Shown: positions 1-5,993 of the stretch, in pieces | How the letters are laid out: each line of letters opens with the position of its first letter | Position numbering within the stretch: the stretch's first letter is position 1 | Translations under genes and position numbers: made by a program | Notes under the pieces: model-generated | What the model was told of the DNA's origin: nothing | What the model saw: the letters and a program-made list of their open reading frames with translations, nothing else | The model's database searches: none | NCBI GenBank assembly: GCA_016764635.1 | Contig: JAESRM010000026.1 | Span: 2,508-9,132, forward strand | Direction: 5' to 3' | From: Planctomycetota bacterium | GTDB taxonomy: Bacteria > Planctomycetota > UBA1135 > GCA-002686595 | Length of the DNA: 6,625 nucleotides

Positions 1-84
1 CATGCCCCACCGGTCCTGTGCGATCGAAACGATCGCATGGAACTCGTCGTCTGACAGGTTCGACTTGGTGGGAAATTGACGCAT
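1..84 (-). CDS. cheR: CheR-type receptor methyltransferase, N-terminal fragment (cut by window edge)
   Basis: Only the first 28 codons are in the window, starting at the ATG at 84 and running off the left edge. The fragment includes LSDDEFHAIVSIAQDRWGM. This resembles the start of the CheR N-terminal helical domain, where an 'LSDxEF' helix is followed by a stretch ending in a G-[IL/M] motif. CheR enzymes use S-adenosylmethionine to methylate glutamates of chemoreceptors in the cytoplasm, setting adaptation. The start lies 36 nt after the cheW stop codon, on the same strand, so co-transcription with cheW is likely. There is no other ATG, GTG or TTG in this frame between the cheW stop and 84, so the start is well fixed, although no strong Shine-Dalgarno sequence is visible. 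With so few residues the family call is tentative; the cheW context supports it. Confidence 0.55.
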   Translation of the reverse strand, partial: MRQFPTKSNLSDDEFHAIVSIAQDRWGM

Positions 85-120
85 GGGTTGCTCGGAAGGG
101 AGGACGGAAGCGAACGGGGA

Positions 121-624
121 CTAGGCTTCATCCAGGTTGGACAAGACCCAGTGAATATCGAGCAATGCGAGTACATCGTCCGATTTCTCGAGCTTGGCCA
201 AACCCTTGATCGCGTGCACGTTGGACAGCTGAGCGAACTCAAGCGTGGTCTCAATCTGCTCGTCTTCCAGATCCATGACTTCGTTCACCGAGTCGACGAT
301 GCAGCCGACCTGCATGATTTCGTCGTCATCGGCGTCGTGGACTTCGATCACCACGATGCAGGTTTTTTCCGTGTGCTCGACGCTCGCCAAACCCAAGCGC
401 GCGCGCAGGTCCACCACGGGAATGATGCGACCACGGAGGTTGATGACCCCTCGCACGTAGTGGGGCACGTCCGGCAGGGGCGTAATATCCAAGAGAGCGA
501 TGATCTCACGAACACTCATGATGGCAACTCCGTAGAGTTCGCTACCGAGTTGGAAGGAGAGGTATTTGCCACTCATGGAAATACCGGTCGGGGTATTCTG
601 GCTTTGGTTTTGCGTTTGGGTCAT
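121..624 (-). CDS. cheW: Chemotaxis coupling protein CheW
   Basis: A 167-residue protein, the normal CheW length, made of a single CheW-type SH3-like double-barrel domain at about residues 20-163. CheW bridges chemoreceptors to the kinase CheA at the cytoplasmic face of the array. Family hallmarks are the first beta strands with YLSFQLGSELYGVAI (21-35), the VREII motif (38-42), and VRGVINLRGRIIPVVDLR (57-74), followed by RLGL. A short Gln/Thr/Asn-rich, probably disordered tail (residues 2-16) precedes the domain. I chose the ATG at 624; a TTG two codons upstream (630) would add only two residues. Neither has a strong Shine-Dalgarno sequence. It is followed 36 nt later by a probable cheR, and preceded by a long noncoding stretch separating it from cheA, so it probably has its own promoter. 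The TAG stop is in the same frame as the downstream start. Confidence 0.95.
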   Translation of the reverse strand: MTQTQNQSQNTPTGISMSGKYLSFQLGSELYGVAIMSVREIIALLDITPLPDVPHYVRGVINLRGRIIPVVDLRARLGLASVEHTEKTCIVVIEVHDADDDEIMQVGCIVDSVNEVMDLEDEQIETTLEFAQLSNVHAIKGLAKLEKSDDVLALLDIHWVLSNLDEA

Positions 625-725
625 GGTCAAGGTCCGGAAAGTTCGCCCGCAAGGGGCCTATCGAGAGGATTCGTGCCTCAAGGGGCAGAGAAACAGGGTC
701 CAGCATCCAACTGTGCTACACGGAG

Positions 726-741
726 CACTGCAGGTTCCACT
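726..741. repeat. 16-bp direct repeat, copy 1
   Basis: The sequence CACTGCAGGTTCCACT occurs here and again exactly at 936-951, 210 bp away, both in the noncoding stretch upstream of cheW. The flanking bases differ, so the identity is limited to the 16 bp. Each copy starts and ends with CACT. On the minus strand, the coding direction, it reads AGTGGAACCTGCAGTG. It could be a paired regulator-binding site or a remnant of a small duplication. Confidence 0.7.
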
Positions 742-935
742 GGGCCTCGGAGTGAGGCTTGCATGGGAGTTGCCGGAGTTCCTAGTTTTAAACAAAGAGC
801 TAAAAGGGGTGGATGGCCGCGATACCCGGTCCAGGTATGTGGGCCGCCACTTGTGTCCTCATCGGGACTTTGGGTGACTGTCTTGACGGAGAGTGCCCGC
901 TTGGGTCATGACTGGGACGTATGAAGTCTCCCGCC

Positions 936-951
936 CACTGCAGGTTCCACT
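936..951. repeat. 16-bp direct repeat, copy 2
   Basis: Exact second copy of the 16-mer at 726-741. It lies 37 bp from the cheA terminator hairpin and about 310 bp upstream of the cheW start. The copies share no flanking identity, which argues against a recent larger duplication. Confidence 0.7.
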
Positions 952-987
952 TCCTCCCCTTTCGGGACTCGCTAGCACAACCGGTAA

Positions 988-1020
988 GAAAGGAGCCCGG
1001 CCAATGGCCGGGCTCCTTTC
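988..1020 (-). terminator. Strong intrinsic terminator hairpin downstream of cheA
   Basis: A perfect 15-bp stem (988-1002 with 1006-1020) closed by a three-base loop (AAT). The stem core is highly GC-rich and its outer end is an A/T-containing run. It lies 64 nt after the cheA stop. Read on the minus strand, the 3' arm ends in CTCCTTTC followed by TTA, giving a modest U-rich tail; on the plus strand the bases after the stem are TGGGCCC. It therefore fits best as the cheA terminator. The near symmetry means it could also block plus-strand transcription. It implies that cheW is not simply read through from cheA. Confidence 0.85.
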
Positions 1021-1084
1021 TGGGCCCGTATTCGGGGCTCTATGGCTCAAGGTAGAACCTCAGTCGATCACAAGGTCACCCTGC

Positions 1085-3586
1085 TTAGGATTTGCCCCCG
1101 GCCGTCATAGCCAGGACTCCTTCCACATCCAAGATCGGTGCCACCTGGCCATCGCCGAGGATCGCTCCTCCGGACACACCAGGCATCGATGGGAGACCTT
1201 TGCCCAGGCTCTTGATCACGATCTGTTGCTGCCCAAGGATCTCGTCCACAACCACACAGGCGCGCGCGCCGTGGGCTTCGAGCAAGATCATGATGCCACG
1301 CTCAGCAACGTCGTCTTCGCCCTCCAGGCCGAAGAGGTTGCGCAGGGTTTGCACACGCACCAGGGAACCCCTCACATCCACCATTTGGCCCTTGCCAAGC
1401 ATGGTGTGCAGGGTTTCGTTGTCCATGCGGAAGTTCTCTTCGATGGCCAGGGTCGGAACCACGTAACGGCGGTCCGCCACGCGTACCACCATGCCGTCGA
1501 TGATCGCCAGGGTCAAGGGCAGACGCATGCGCAAACTCGATCCGCTACCAAACTCAGAGGAGACCTCGACCTTGCCGCGCATGGCCTCGATGCTTCTACG
1601 CACCACATCCATGCCCACACCACGACCGGAGATGTCGGTGACTTTCTCGGCTGTGGAAAAGCCAGGTTGGAAGATCATGCGGAAAACCTCTTCATCAGGG
1701 AAGTCTTCAGCGCTGCGACCCTCAGGGACCAATCCATTCTCGATAGCCTTGGCCAGGATGCGATCCTTGTTCATGCCACGACCATCGTCCTTCACCTCGA
1801 TGACGATCGAGCCACCCTGGTGATAGGCATTGAGCTCGAGGGTCGTTTTCTCGGGCTTATTCGTTTTCGCACGTTCCTCAGGGGTCTCCATGCCATGGTC
1901 GATGGCGTTGCGAATCAGGTGCACCAGGGGATCGCCGATGGCGTCCACCACGTTGCGATCCAGTTCCGTGTCCTCACCATTCACTACCAAATGCACTTGC
2001 TTGCCGGACTTCTTGGCCACGTCACGAACCAAACGCGCCATGCGCTGGAAAGTGGACTTGAGGGTCACCATACGCAAGGACATGGCAGCATCTTGCAGGT
2101 CACGGGTGATCTTTGACACCTGAGCTAAGTTGCGCTCGAGCTGCTCATCCTTGATGTCGAGCAGGCTGGGGTGCTGGGTGACCATCTGCTGTGCGATGAC
2201 CAATTCCCCCACCATGTCCACCATGGAATCCAAACGCTTGGTGCCGACCTTGACGGACATGGCTCCCTGCTTCTTGGCGACCTTGGCGGTGGCCGGTGTT
2301 TCTGTTTTTTGGGTGCTGACGGCCTGGACCGGTCCGGCCTGAACGGCGCCCTCTAGGACTTTACCTTCAGTAGCCCACTCCACTTTCTGAACCAGCGTGG
2401 CCAGGTCTGAGTTGAGCGGAGTCTCGCCACCCTGCAAGCCGTTGAGCAGGATGACCATCAAGTCCTTGGCCTGGAAGATCAAGTCCACATGCCAAACCTG
2501 GCACTTGAGTGCTTGGCTGCGGAAAGCGTCCATCATGGACTCGGTGCTGTGCGCCAAACGCACGATCGGGTCCAGGTTCAAGAATCCCGCCACGCCTTTG
2601 ATGGTGTGGAAAGCGCGGAACACATTGTTCAACAGTTCTTCGTCCTCGGGATGATCCTCCAACCCAAGCAAACTCGCATCGATCTCGGAGAGATGCTGCC
2701 CAGCTTCCTCTAGGAATTCGGGCAGTGTTTCGTCGGCCATGGCATCTTCCTCGAAGACCACACGGCCTTCAGGCGCGGGTGCGGGAGTCGCCTCACATAC
2801 TTCCGGCTCGCTCACCACGGGGGCGGCCACTTGAACGGGGGGCGACACCACGGCCGGTTGTGCCGGCTGGGCTACCGCTTCGGCTCCTTCGATGGAACTG
2901 GCTGCTCCTGTGAGCAACCCTTGAAGGTCCCGGTAGTCCGGGGGACTGGCTGTTGCGGAGGAAGAGAGCGCGGTGAGATAGCAGCGCATCCAGTCCACCA
3001 ATGCCAGGAGGGCTTCAGAGGGGAATTCGATCCCCTGGGCCTGGGTGTCGTCTATGAGGGTTTCCGCCTCATGACATAGTTTTTGAGCAGTCTCGAGGGA
3101 CAGCACACCGCATTCGCCCTTGAACGTGTGCACCTTGCGCCGCACGTCGGCCACTTGATCAGCATCGGGCTGACCGTCCTCGGCTTCTAGAAGGATCTCT
3201 TCCAGATCCGCAAGGGATTCCATGCAACCGCTGACGAACATTTCCAACAGGTCCATGTCCTCGCCATCCGCAAAGCCGCCGTCATCCTCAAAACCACTAA
3301 CCTGCTCTTCCTGATGCTGGTTCAGCATGCCATGGGCCATGTTGAGCAACACCTCGATGTGGTCCAACTCGTCGGCCAACTCGCATGAAGGGTCATTGAG
3401 TCCGGCGAGGACCCGATCGCCCGCATCGCGGAACATGCCGATCAGGGATTCTCCAACCCACTCGCAGGCCTCGGTTCCCAATCCGGCCAAAAGGCCTTGG
3501 ATATCGGCCCACTTAGGCTCTACGCCGCCTTTGATGGCTCCCAGGGTTTGGGAGAGGAGTTCGATGTTTTTTTCGCTTTGGTCCAT
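1085..3586 (-). CDS. cheA: Chemotaxis-type histidine kinase CheA with two HPt domains
   Basis: An 833-residue cytoplasmic kinase that autophosphorylates on a histidine in response to receptors and passes phosphate to response regulators. Domains in order: a helical N-terminal region of unknown type (1-100); HPt 1 (about 108-182) with HTFKGECG and phospho-acceptor His153; an Ala/Pro/Val-rich linker (about 205-280); HPt 2 (about 284-357) with HTIKGVAGFL and His327; a short linker; the dimerisation helices (about 443-510); and the HATPase domain. The HATPase shows N box HLIRNAIDHGME (556-567), G1 DDGRGMN (600-606), F box FQPGFST (639-645) and G2 GRGVGMD (654-660). A CheW-like regulatory domain follows (about 691-828). 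No P2 CheY/CheB-binding domain is visible. I chose the ATG at 3586; the frame stays open up to 3724, but those 46 codons look noncoding. An AGG lies just upstream of the start. A strong terminator follows; cheW and probable cheR lie downstream on the same strand. Confidence 0.96.
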   Translation of the reverse strand: MDQSEKNIELLSQTLGAIKGGVEPKWADIQGLLAGLGTEACEWVGESLIGMFRDAGDRVLAGLNDPSCELADELDHIEVLLNMAHGMLNQHQEEQVSGFEDDGGFADGEDMDLLEMFVSGCMESLADLEEILLEAEDGQPDADQVADVRRKVHTFKGECGVLSLETAQKLCHEAETLIDDTQAQGIEFPSEALLALVDWMRCYLTALSSSATASPPDYRDLQGLLTGAASSIEGAEAVAQPAQPAVVSPPVQVAAPVVSEPEVCEATPAPAPEGRVVFEEDAMADETLPEFLEEAGQHLSEIDASLLGLEDHPEDEELLNNVFRAFHTIKGVAGFLNLDPIVRLAHSTESMMDAFRSQALKCQVWHVDLIFQAKDLMVILLNGLQGGETPLNSDLATLVQKVEWATEGKVLEGAVQAGPVQAVSTQKTETPATAKVAKKQGAMSVKVGTKRLDSMVDMVGELVIAQQMVTQHPSLLDIKDEQLERNLAQVSKITRDLQDAAMSLRMVTLKSTFQRMARLVRDVAKKSGKQVHLVVNGEDTELDRNVVDAIGDPLVHLIRNAIDHGMETPEERAKTNKPEKTTLELNAYHQGGSIVIEVKDDGRGMNKDRILAKAIENGLVPEGRSAEDFPDEEVFRMIFQPGFSTAEKVTDISGRGVGMDVVRRSIEAMRGKVEVSSEFGSGSSLRMRLPLTLAIIDGMVVRVADRRYVVPTLAIEENFRMDNETLHTMLGKGQMVDVRGSLVRVQTLRNLFGLEGEDDVAERGIMILLEAHGARACVVVDEILGQQQIVIKSLGKGLPSMPGVSGGAILGDGQVAPILDVEGVLAMTAGGKS

Positions 3587-3687
3587 AAGCCTGAAGTCCC
3601 GCTGGGGATAGCGCACGGGGATAAGGGGAGTGCGTATGCACAGCTTTCGACATGGGCCCTTTCGAACTGGATTGCAAAGCCCACAGG

Positions 3688-3703
3688 CCCAAAAAGGGTG
3701 CCA
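3688..3703 (-). promoter_or_regulatory. Candidate sigma-54-type promoter upstream of cheA
   Basis: On the minus strand a perfect -24 element TGGCAC (3703-3698) is followed after exactly five bases by TTGGG (3692-3688), where the consensus -12 element is TTGCA/T. The spacing is right, but the conserved C of the -12 GC is replaced by G. Position fits a start of transcription about 90 nt upstream of cheA. A single imperfect match in noncoding DNA is weak evidence. Confidence 0.22.
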
Positions 3704-3756
3704 TCGGGCGGATTCTAAAAGCATCTATCCACCCCCTGCCCCTCCCTTAAACGAGA

Positions 3757-3784
3757 TCGCCCCAGGGCAAGAACCCCGGGGCGA
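3757..3784 (-). terminator. GC-rich hairpin, possible terminator of the HEAT/VWA gene
   Basis: A 7-bp stem (3757-3763 with 3778-3784) is extended by three inner G-C pairs past one bulged A (65-67 with 75-77 of the 3700s), with a 7-base loop. Read on the minus strand the 3' arm is followed by TCTCGTTT, a weak U-rich tail. It lies about 200 nt after the HEAT/VWA stop and about 170 nt before cheA. It could end the upstream transcript or be a structured element in a long cheA leader. Confidence 0.35.
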
Positions 3785-3984
3785 AATATTGGCCCAGCCA
3801 CGCGGACGGGGAGTGAAAGAGAACTCCTAGGGGCAGGTCGGGCATCGGGGGTTCCGCCAAGGGGTCCATCCCCTTCGGAGCAAGGCGGCTCGGCTCCCAC
3901 AGCTAGATGCTGTTCGGGGTCGGGCCCACTCAGATCCGGATAGAGGGGCGACTTCTGGCGGAATCGACCTTGCCCGAAACGATT

Positions 3985-5577
3985 CTAGCGGCCCAAGTCC
4001 ACGAACACGCCCCCCGTGCCCTTGGCCAAGCGTTTCATGAATTGCTTGTCGAACTCACCGATGGCGATGGTGTGAATGACCACTTTGCGGAGTTCATTGC
4101 CCTCTAGAATCCCCGCCAGGATGGCCTCGGTCTTCACGTAGTATCCGGTGGTAGGACGCCCATCGGAAAGGAAGAAGACCGTGTCCACATCCACTCGGTA
4201 AGGATCTTTCTTGGGCGCTTTGGCACTGGGATCCACGGGAATGGAGAGTGCTGTGGCCAGGGCGCCCCAGGTGTTGGTTTTGCCCAACCCGATGGCCGCG
4301 GTCGCACCGAACCCAACCGCAGCGAGCTCCTGCTTCGAGTTTCCTCCGATGGGTTCCAAGGACTTGATCCAATTCTCGGCGCTGGACTTGTTCAACACGT
4401 TAGCGGAGACCAGTCCCTTCTTCCAAGGCTTCACATTCGTGGCGAAGGACAGGATATTGAATTTAACGTAGGACTCTAGCCCGGAGATGGTGCGCGCCAA
4501 TTCCGTCTTGGTGATGTCCATGCGCGAATAGGAAGGATAGTTGCCGTCCTTGAAGCGTTCTTTTTCAGTGACCTCGTCCTCCATGGATCCGGAGACGTCG
4601 ATCACGAAAAGGATGGAGCGGCTGGGGGTATCGACCCCGTGGTAACTGGTGCCTTGCTTGGGCTTGTAAAGCAGGGCACTGGCTTCGCGCTTGGCGATCA
4701 GCTTGGCCAGGGTTTCAGGGCTAGGCAGCTGATACCGCCCGCCATAAGCATTCCAGAAACTACGCCAGGTGGCCGGATTCTTGATCGGACCGCGTCCGGT
4801 CAATTGATCCAATGATATGGACAGGTCCACGATCAGGCGGCCTTCCTCAACCTCCATGCGATCGATCAGCAAGGGCAGGCTGCTCAGGTCGCGCACCATA
4901 CCCAAGGCGTGGATCGCACTGGAACGAACCTGCCAGATGTCATCGACCAAAGAAGCTTGCGCCAGGGGCAAGACCTGCTTCGCGCCCATGTATGCCAGAG
5001 CATCGAGACATGCGGTCCGCACGCCACTCTCTTTGTCGCTGGCCAATGGCACCATCAAAGGAACCAACTCCGCGTTCTTCAGGTTGCCCAACACCGTCAA
5101 AGCGGCGCGGCGCACATGCCAATCCTTATCGGTCAAGCATTCGGAGGTGGCCACCCCATCGTGGTGATAGCGGCCCAAAGCGATGGCCTGCAACATGCCC
5201 GTGCGCAGGTTCGATTTTTTCTCTTCCCCCAGGCGCAGCAAGAGCGCGTCGATCGGAGCGCGCGTGCCAAAGGTCGCCAGCACATGGATGGCGGTCTGGC
5301 GGACTGAGATATCCTTGTCCTTGAGCAGCTTGATCAGGACCGGAACCACCTTGGGGTTCTCCACATCCTCGAGCGCCATCACCGCTTCCACGCGCTGCAC
5401 GGGATCCTTGTACTTGCGGAAGTACTTTTTGAACTCCTTGAGGATCTCGGCATCGTCTTGCAAACCCACCATCGAGATGGGCTGGACTGCAGGAACGGAC
5501 ACGGTTCCTACGGCGAGCGCGGGAAGAAGAAGGCCCAAAAGGCTGAGCAGCAGGACTGCTGAAGTGGATCGGAACAT
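3985..5577 (-). CDS. Secreted HEAT-repeat protein with C-terminal von Willebrand factor A domain
   Basis: A 530-residue exported protein of unknown specific role. Residues 1-24 form a signal peptide (MFRSTS, a Leu-rich core, then PALAVG). Residues about 41-240 are alpha-helical HEAT-like repeats, for example DPVQRVEAVMALEDVENPKV, DISVRQTAIHVLATFG and WQVRSSAIHALGMV. A short LTG...W..FW segment (259-275) of a kind often seen after such repeats links to the VWA domain (about 320-530). The VWA metal-ion-dependent adhesion site looks intact: DVSGS (327-331), Thr434/Thr436 in KTNTWGAL, and Asp472 in FLSDGRPTTG. The protein stops right after the last VWA strand. HEAT repeats bind proteins, and VWA domains bind ligands through Mg2+, so a periplasmic or surface scaffold or adhesion role is likely. 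I chose the ATG at 5577 because it opens the signal peptide; the frame is open further upstream, but that stretch is antisense to the riboswitch. A TATGAT at 5621-5626 on the minus strand could be its -10 element. Confidence 0.9.
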   Translation of the reverse strand: MFRSTSAVLLLSLLGLLLPALAVGTVSVPAVQPISMVGLQDDAEILKEFKKYFRKYKDPVQRVEAVMALEDVENPKVVPVLIKLLKDKDISVRQTAIHVLATFGTRAPIDALLLRLGEEKKSNLRTGMLQAIALGRYHHDGVATSECLTDKDWHVRRAALTVLGNLKNAELVPLMVPLASDKESGVRTACLDALAYMGAKQVLPLAQASLVDDIWQVRSSAIHALGMVRDLSSLPLLIDRMEVEEGRLIVDLSISLDQLTGRGPIKNPATWRSFWNAYGGRYQLPSPETLAKLIAKREASALLYKPKQGTSYHGVDTPSRSILFVIDVSGSMEDEVTEKERFKDGNYPSYSRMDITKTELARTISGLESYVKFNILSFATNVKPWKKGLVSANVLNKSSAENWIKSLEPIGGNSKQELAAVGFGATAAIGLGKTNTWGALATALSIPVDPSAKAPKKDPYRVDVDTVFFLSDGRPTTGYYVKTEAILAGILEGNELRKVVIHTIAIGEFDKQFMKRLAKGTGGVFVDLGR

Positions 5578-5737
5578 GTCTCTGAGAGGGAGAATGGGTG
5601 GAGATGTGTTGGGGCAGGTCATCATAACCCACAAGAGCCACCCACCGAAGGGACACCATGCCCAGGAATGAGGCGCGTGGGGGCACGCCTGCAGGTGACG
5701 GGTGGTTGTATCCCCTCCAACGCCCCGAGTTACCGAT

Positions 5738-5914
5738 CGGAAGCGGGTGCTAAAGCCCCCCGGATGCGCTAGAGTGGGCTCTCCGGCCAAGGGAAGAGTG
5801 GTGCAAATCCACCGCGGTCCCGCCGCTGTAATCGATGACTGGGTGCCATATCCACTGTGCGAAGCATGGGAAGGAGGTACTTGGGTTGAGTCGAGAGCCA
5901 GAAGACCTGAACCG
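5738..5914 (+). promoter_or_regulatory. Cobalamin (vitamin B12) riboswitch aptamer
   Basis: Conserved core elements of the cobalamin riboswitch occur in the right order. They are AAGGGAAG (5789-5796); the stem-loop GTGG-TGCAAAT-CCAC (5798-5812); the CCCGCCGCTGTAA block (5819-5831); a CCACTG element near 5852-5857; TGGGAAGG (5867-5874); and the B12 box AGCCAGAAGACCTG (5896-5909). The closing P1 stem can form between CGGGT (5744-5748) and ACCTG (5905-5909), with an outer CGG/CCG extension (5738-5740 with 5912-5914). A four-base TCGA pairing (5832-5835 with 5891-5894) is consistent with P4. A side stem with CCGG arms (5760-5763, 5783-5786) lies in the P2 region. Binding of a cobalamin normally lowers expression of the gene downstream, here the secreted beta-propeller starting 80 nt later. 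The B12 box and preceding bases resemble the adenosylcobalamin-type class, but the subclass is not certain. Confidence 0.95.
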
Positions 5915-5930
5915 GAGAACCTAAAAGTCC

Positions 5931-5987
5931 GCCTCATCCCCCCTGGGGGCCCAGAGGCCTTACCCAACGATCCGCGTGTGACGGATC
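5931..5987 (+). promoter_or_regulatory. Putative riboswitch expression platform (two hairpins before the start codon)
   Basis: Two hairpins lie between the aptamer and the ATG at 5994. The first (5931-5958) pairs GCCTC with GAGGC and has an inner CCCC/GGGG stem (5939-5942 with 5946-5949). The second has a perfect 6-bp stem, GATCCG (5969-5974) with CGGATC (5982-5987), and a 7-base loop. Neither is followed by a U tract, so they do not look like terminators. The 3' arm of the second contains the only GGA near the start codon and ends 6 nt before it, so control of translation by hiding the ribosome-binding region is the likely mechanism. The loop GTG could pair with CAC of the aptamer's CCACTG, but only over three bases. 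Confidence 0.45.
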
Positions 5988-5993
5988 CTTGCC

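Larger units (their letters stand above)
625..987. other. Noncoding stretch between cheW and the cheA terminator
   Basis: About 360 bp without a credible gene on either strand; open frames here have no recognisable domain and run into the cheA terminator or through cheW. It should carry the cheW promoter, because the hairpin at 988-1020 probably ends the cheA transcript. The only markedly AT-rich island is at about 781-806, roughly 160 nt upstream of cheW, and is the best place to look for a promoter, although I see no convincing -35/-10 pair. It also contains two copies of a 16-bp direct repeat (annotated separately), a small hairpin at 713-728 (5-bp stem), another at 744-758 (5-bp stem), and an 8-bp repeat, CAAGGGGC, at 650-657 and 679-686. 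Confidence 0.6.
3587..3984. other. Noncoding spacer between the HEAT/VWA gene and cheA
   Basis: About 400 bp without a supported gene on either strand. It should contain the end of the HEAT/VWA transcript and the promoter of cheA. Structures seen are a strong hairpin at 3757-3784, a smaller one at 3859-3875 (6-bp stem, 5-base loop, no U tract on either side), and a candidate sigma-54-like site at 3688-3703. No tRNA or other RNA gene is recognisable. Confidence 0.6.

Noticed and set aside
76..924. A 282-codon open frame on the plus strand opposite cheW.
   Set aside because: It is antisense to a convincing CheW gene and continues into noncoding DNA; its composition (many D, H and V) is typical of a shadow frame.
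893..2116. A 407-codon open frame on the plus strand opposite cheA.
   Set aside because: It lies antisense to the kinase and CheW-like domains of cheA, runs through the terminator hairpin, is rich in His, Ala and Gln with no domain, and is a by-product of GC-rich coding on the other strand.
3587..3724. A 46-codon upstream extension of cheA to an ATG at 3724.
   Set aside because: The extra residues (Trp, Cys, Arg and Pro mixture) do not resemble a CheA start. The ATG at 3586 opens a Gln/Glu/Lys-rich helical region, as expected.
3857..3878. Hairpin AAGGGG-TCCAT-CCCCTT as terminator of the HEAT/VWA gene.
   Set aside because: The stem is only 6 bp and no U tract follows on the minus strand; the hairpin at 3757-3784 is stronger.
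5621..5626. TATGAT on the minus strand as a -10 promoter element of the HEAT/VWA gene.
   Set aside because: It is a good -10 match at a sensible distance, but there is no acceptable -35 element at 16-18 bp, so it is mentioned only in the gene entry.
5578..5967. A 130-codon upstream extension of the HEAT/VWA gene.
   Set aside because: It would bury the signal peptide and run antisense through the riboswitch.
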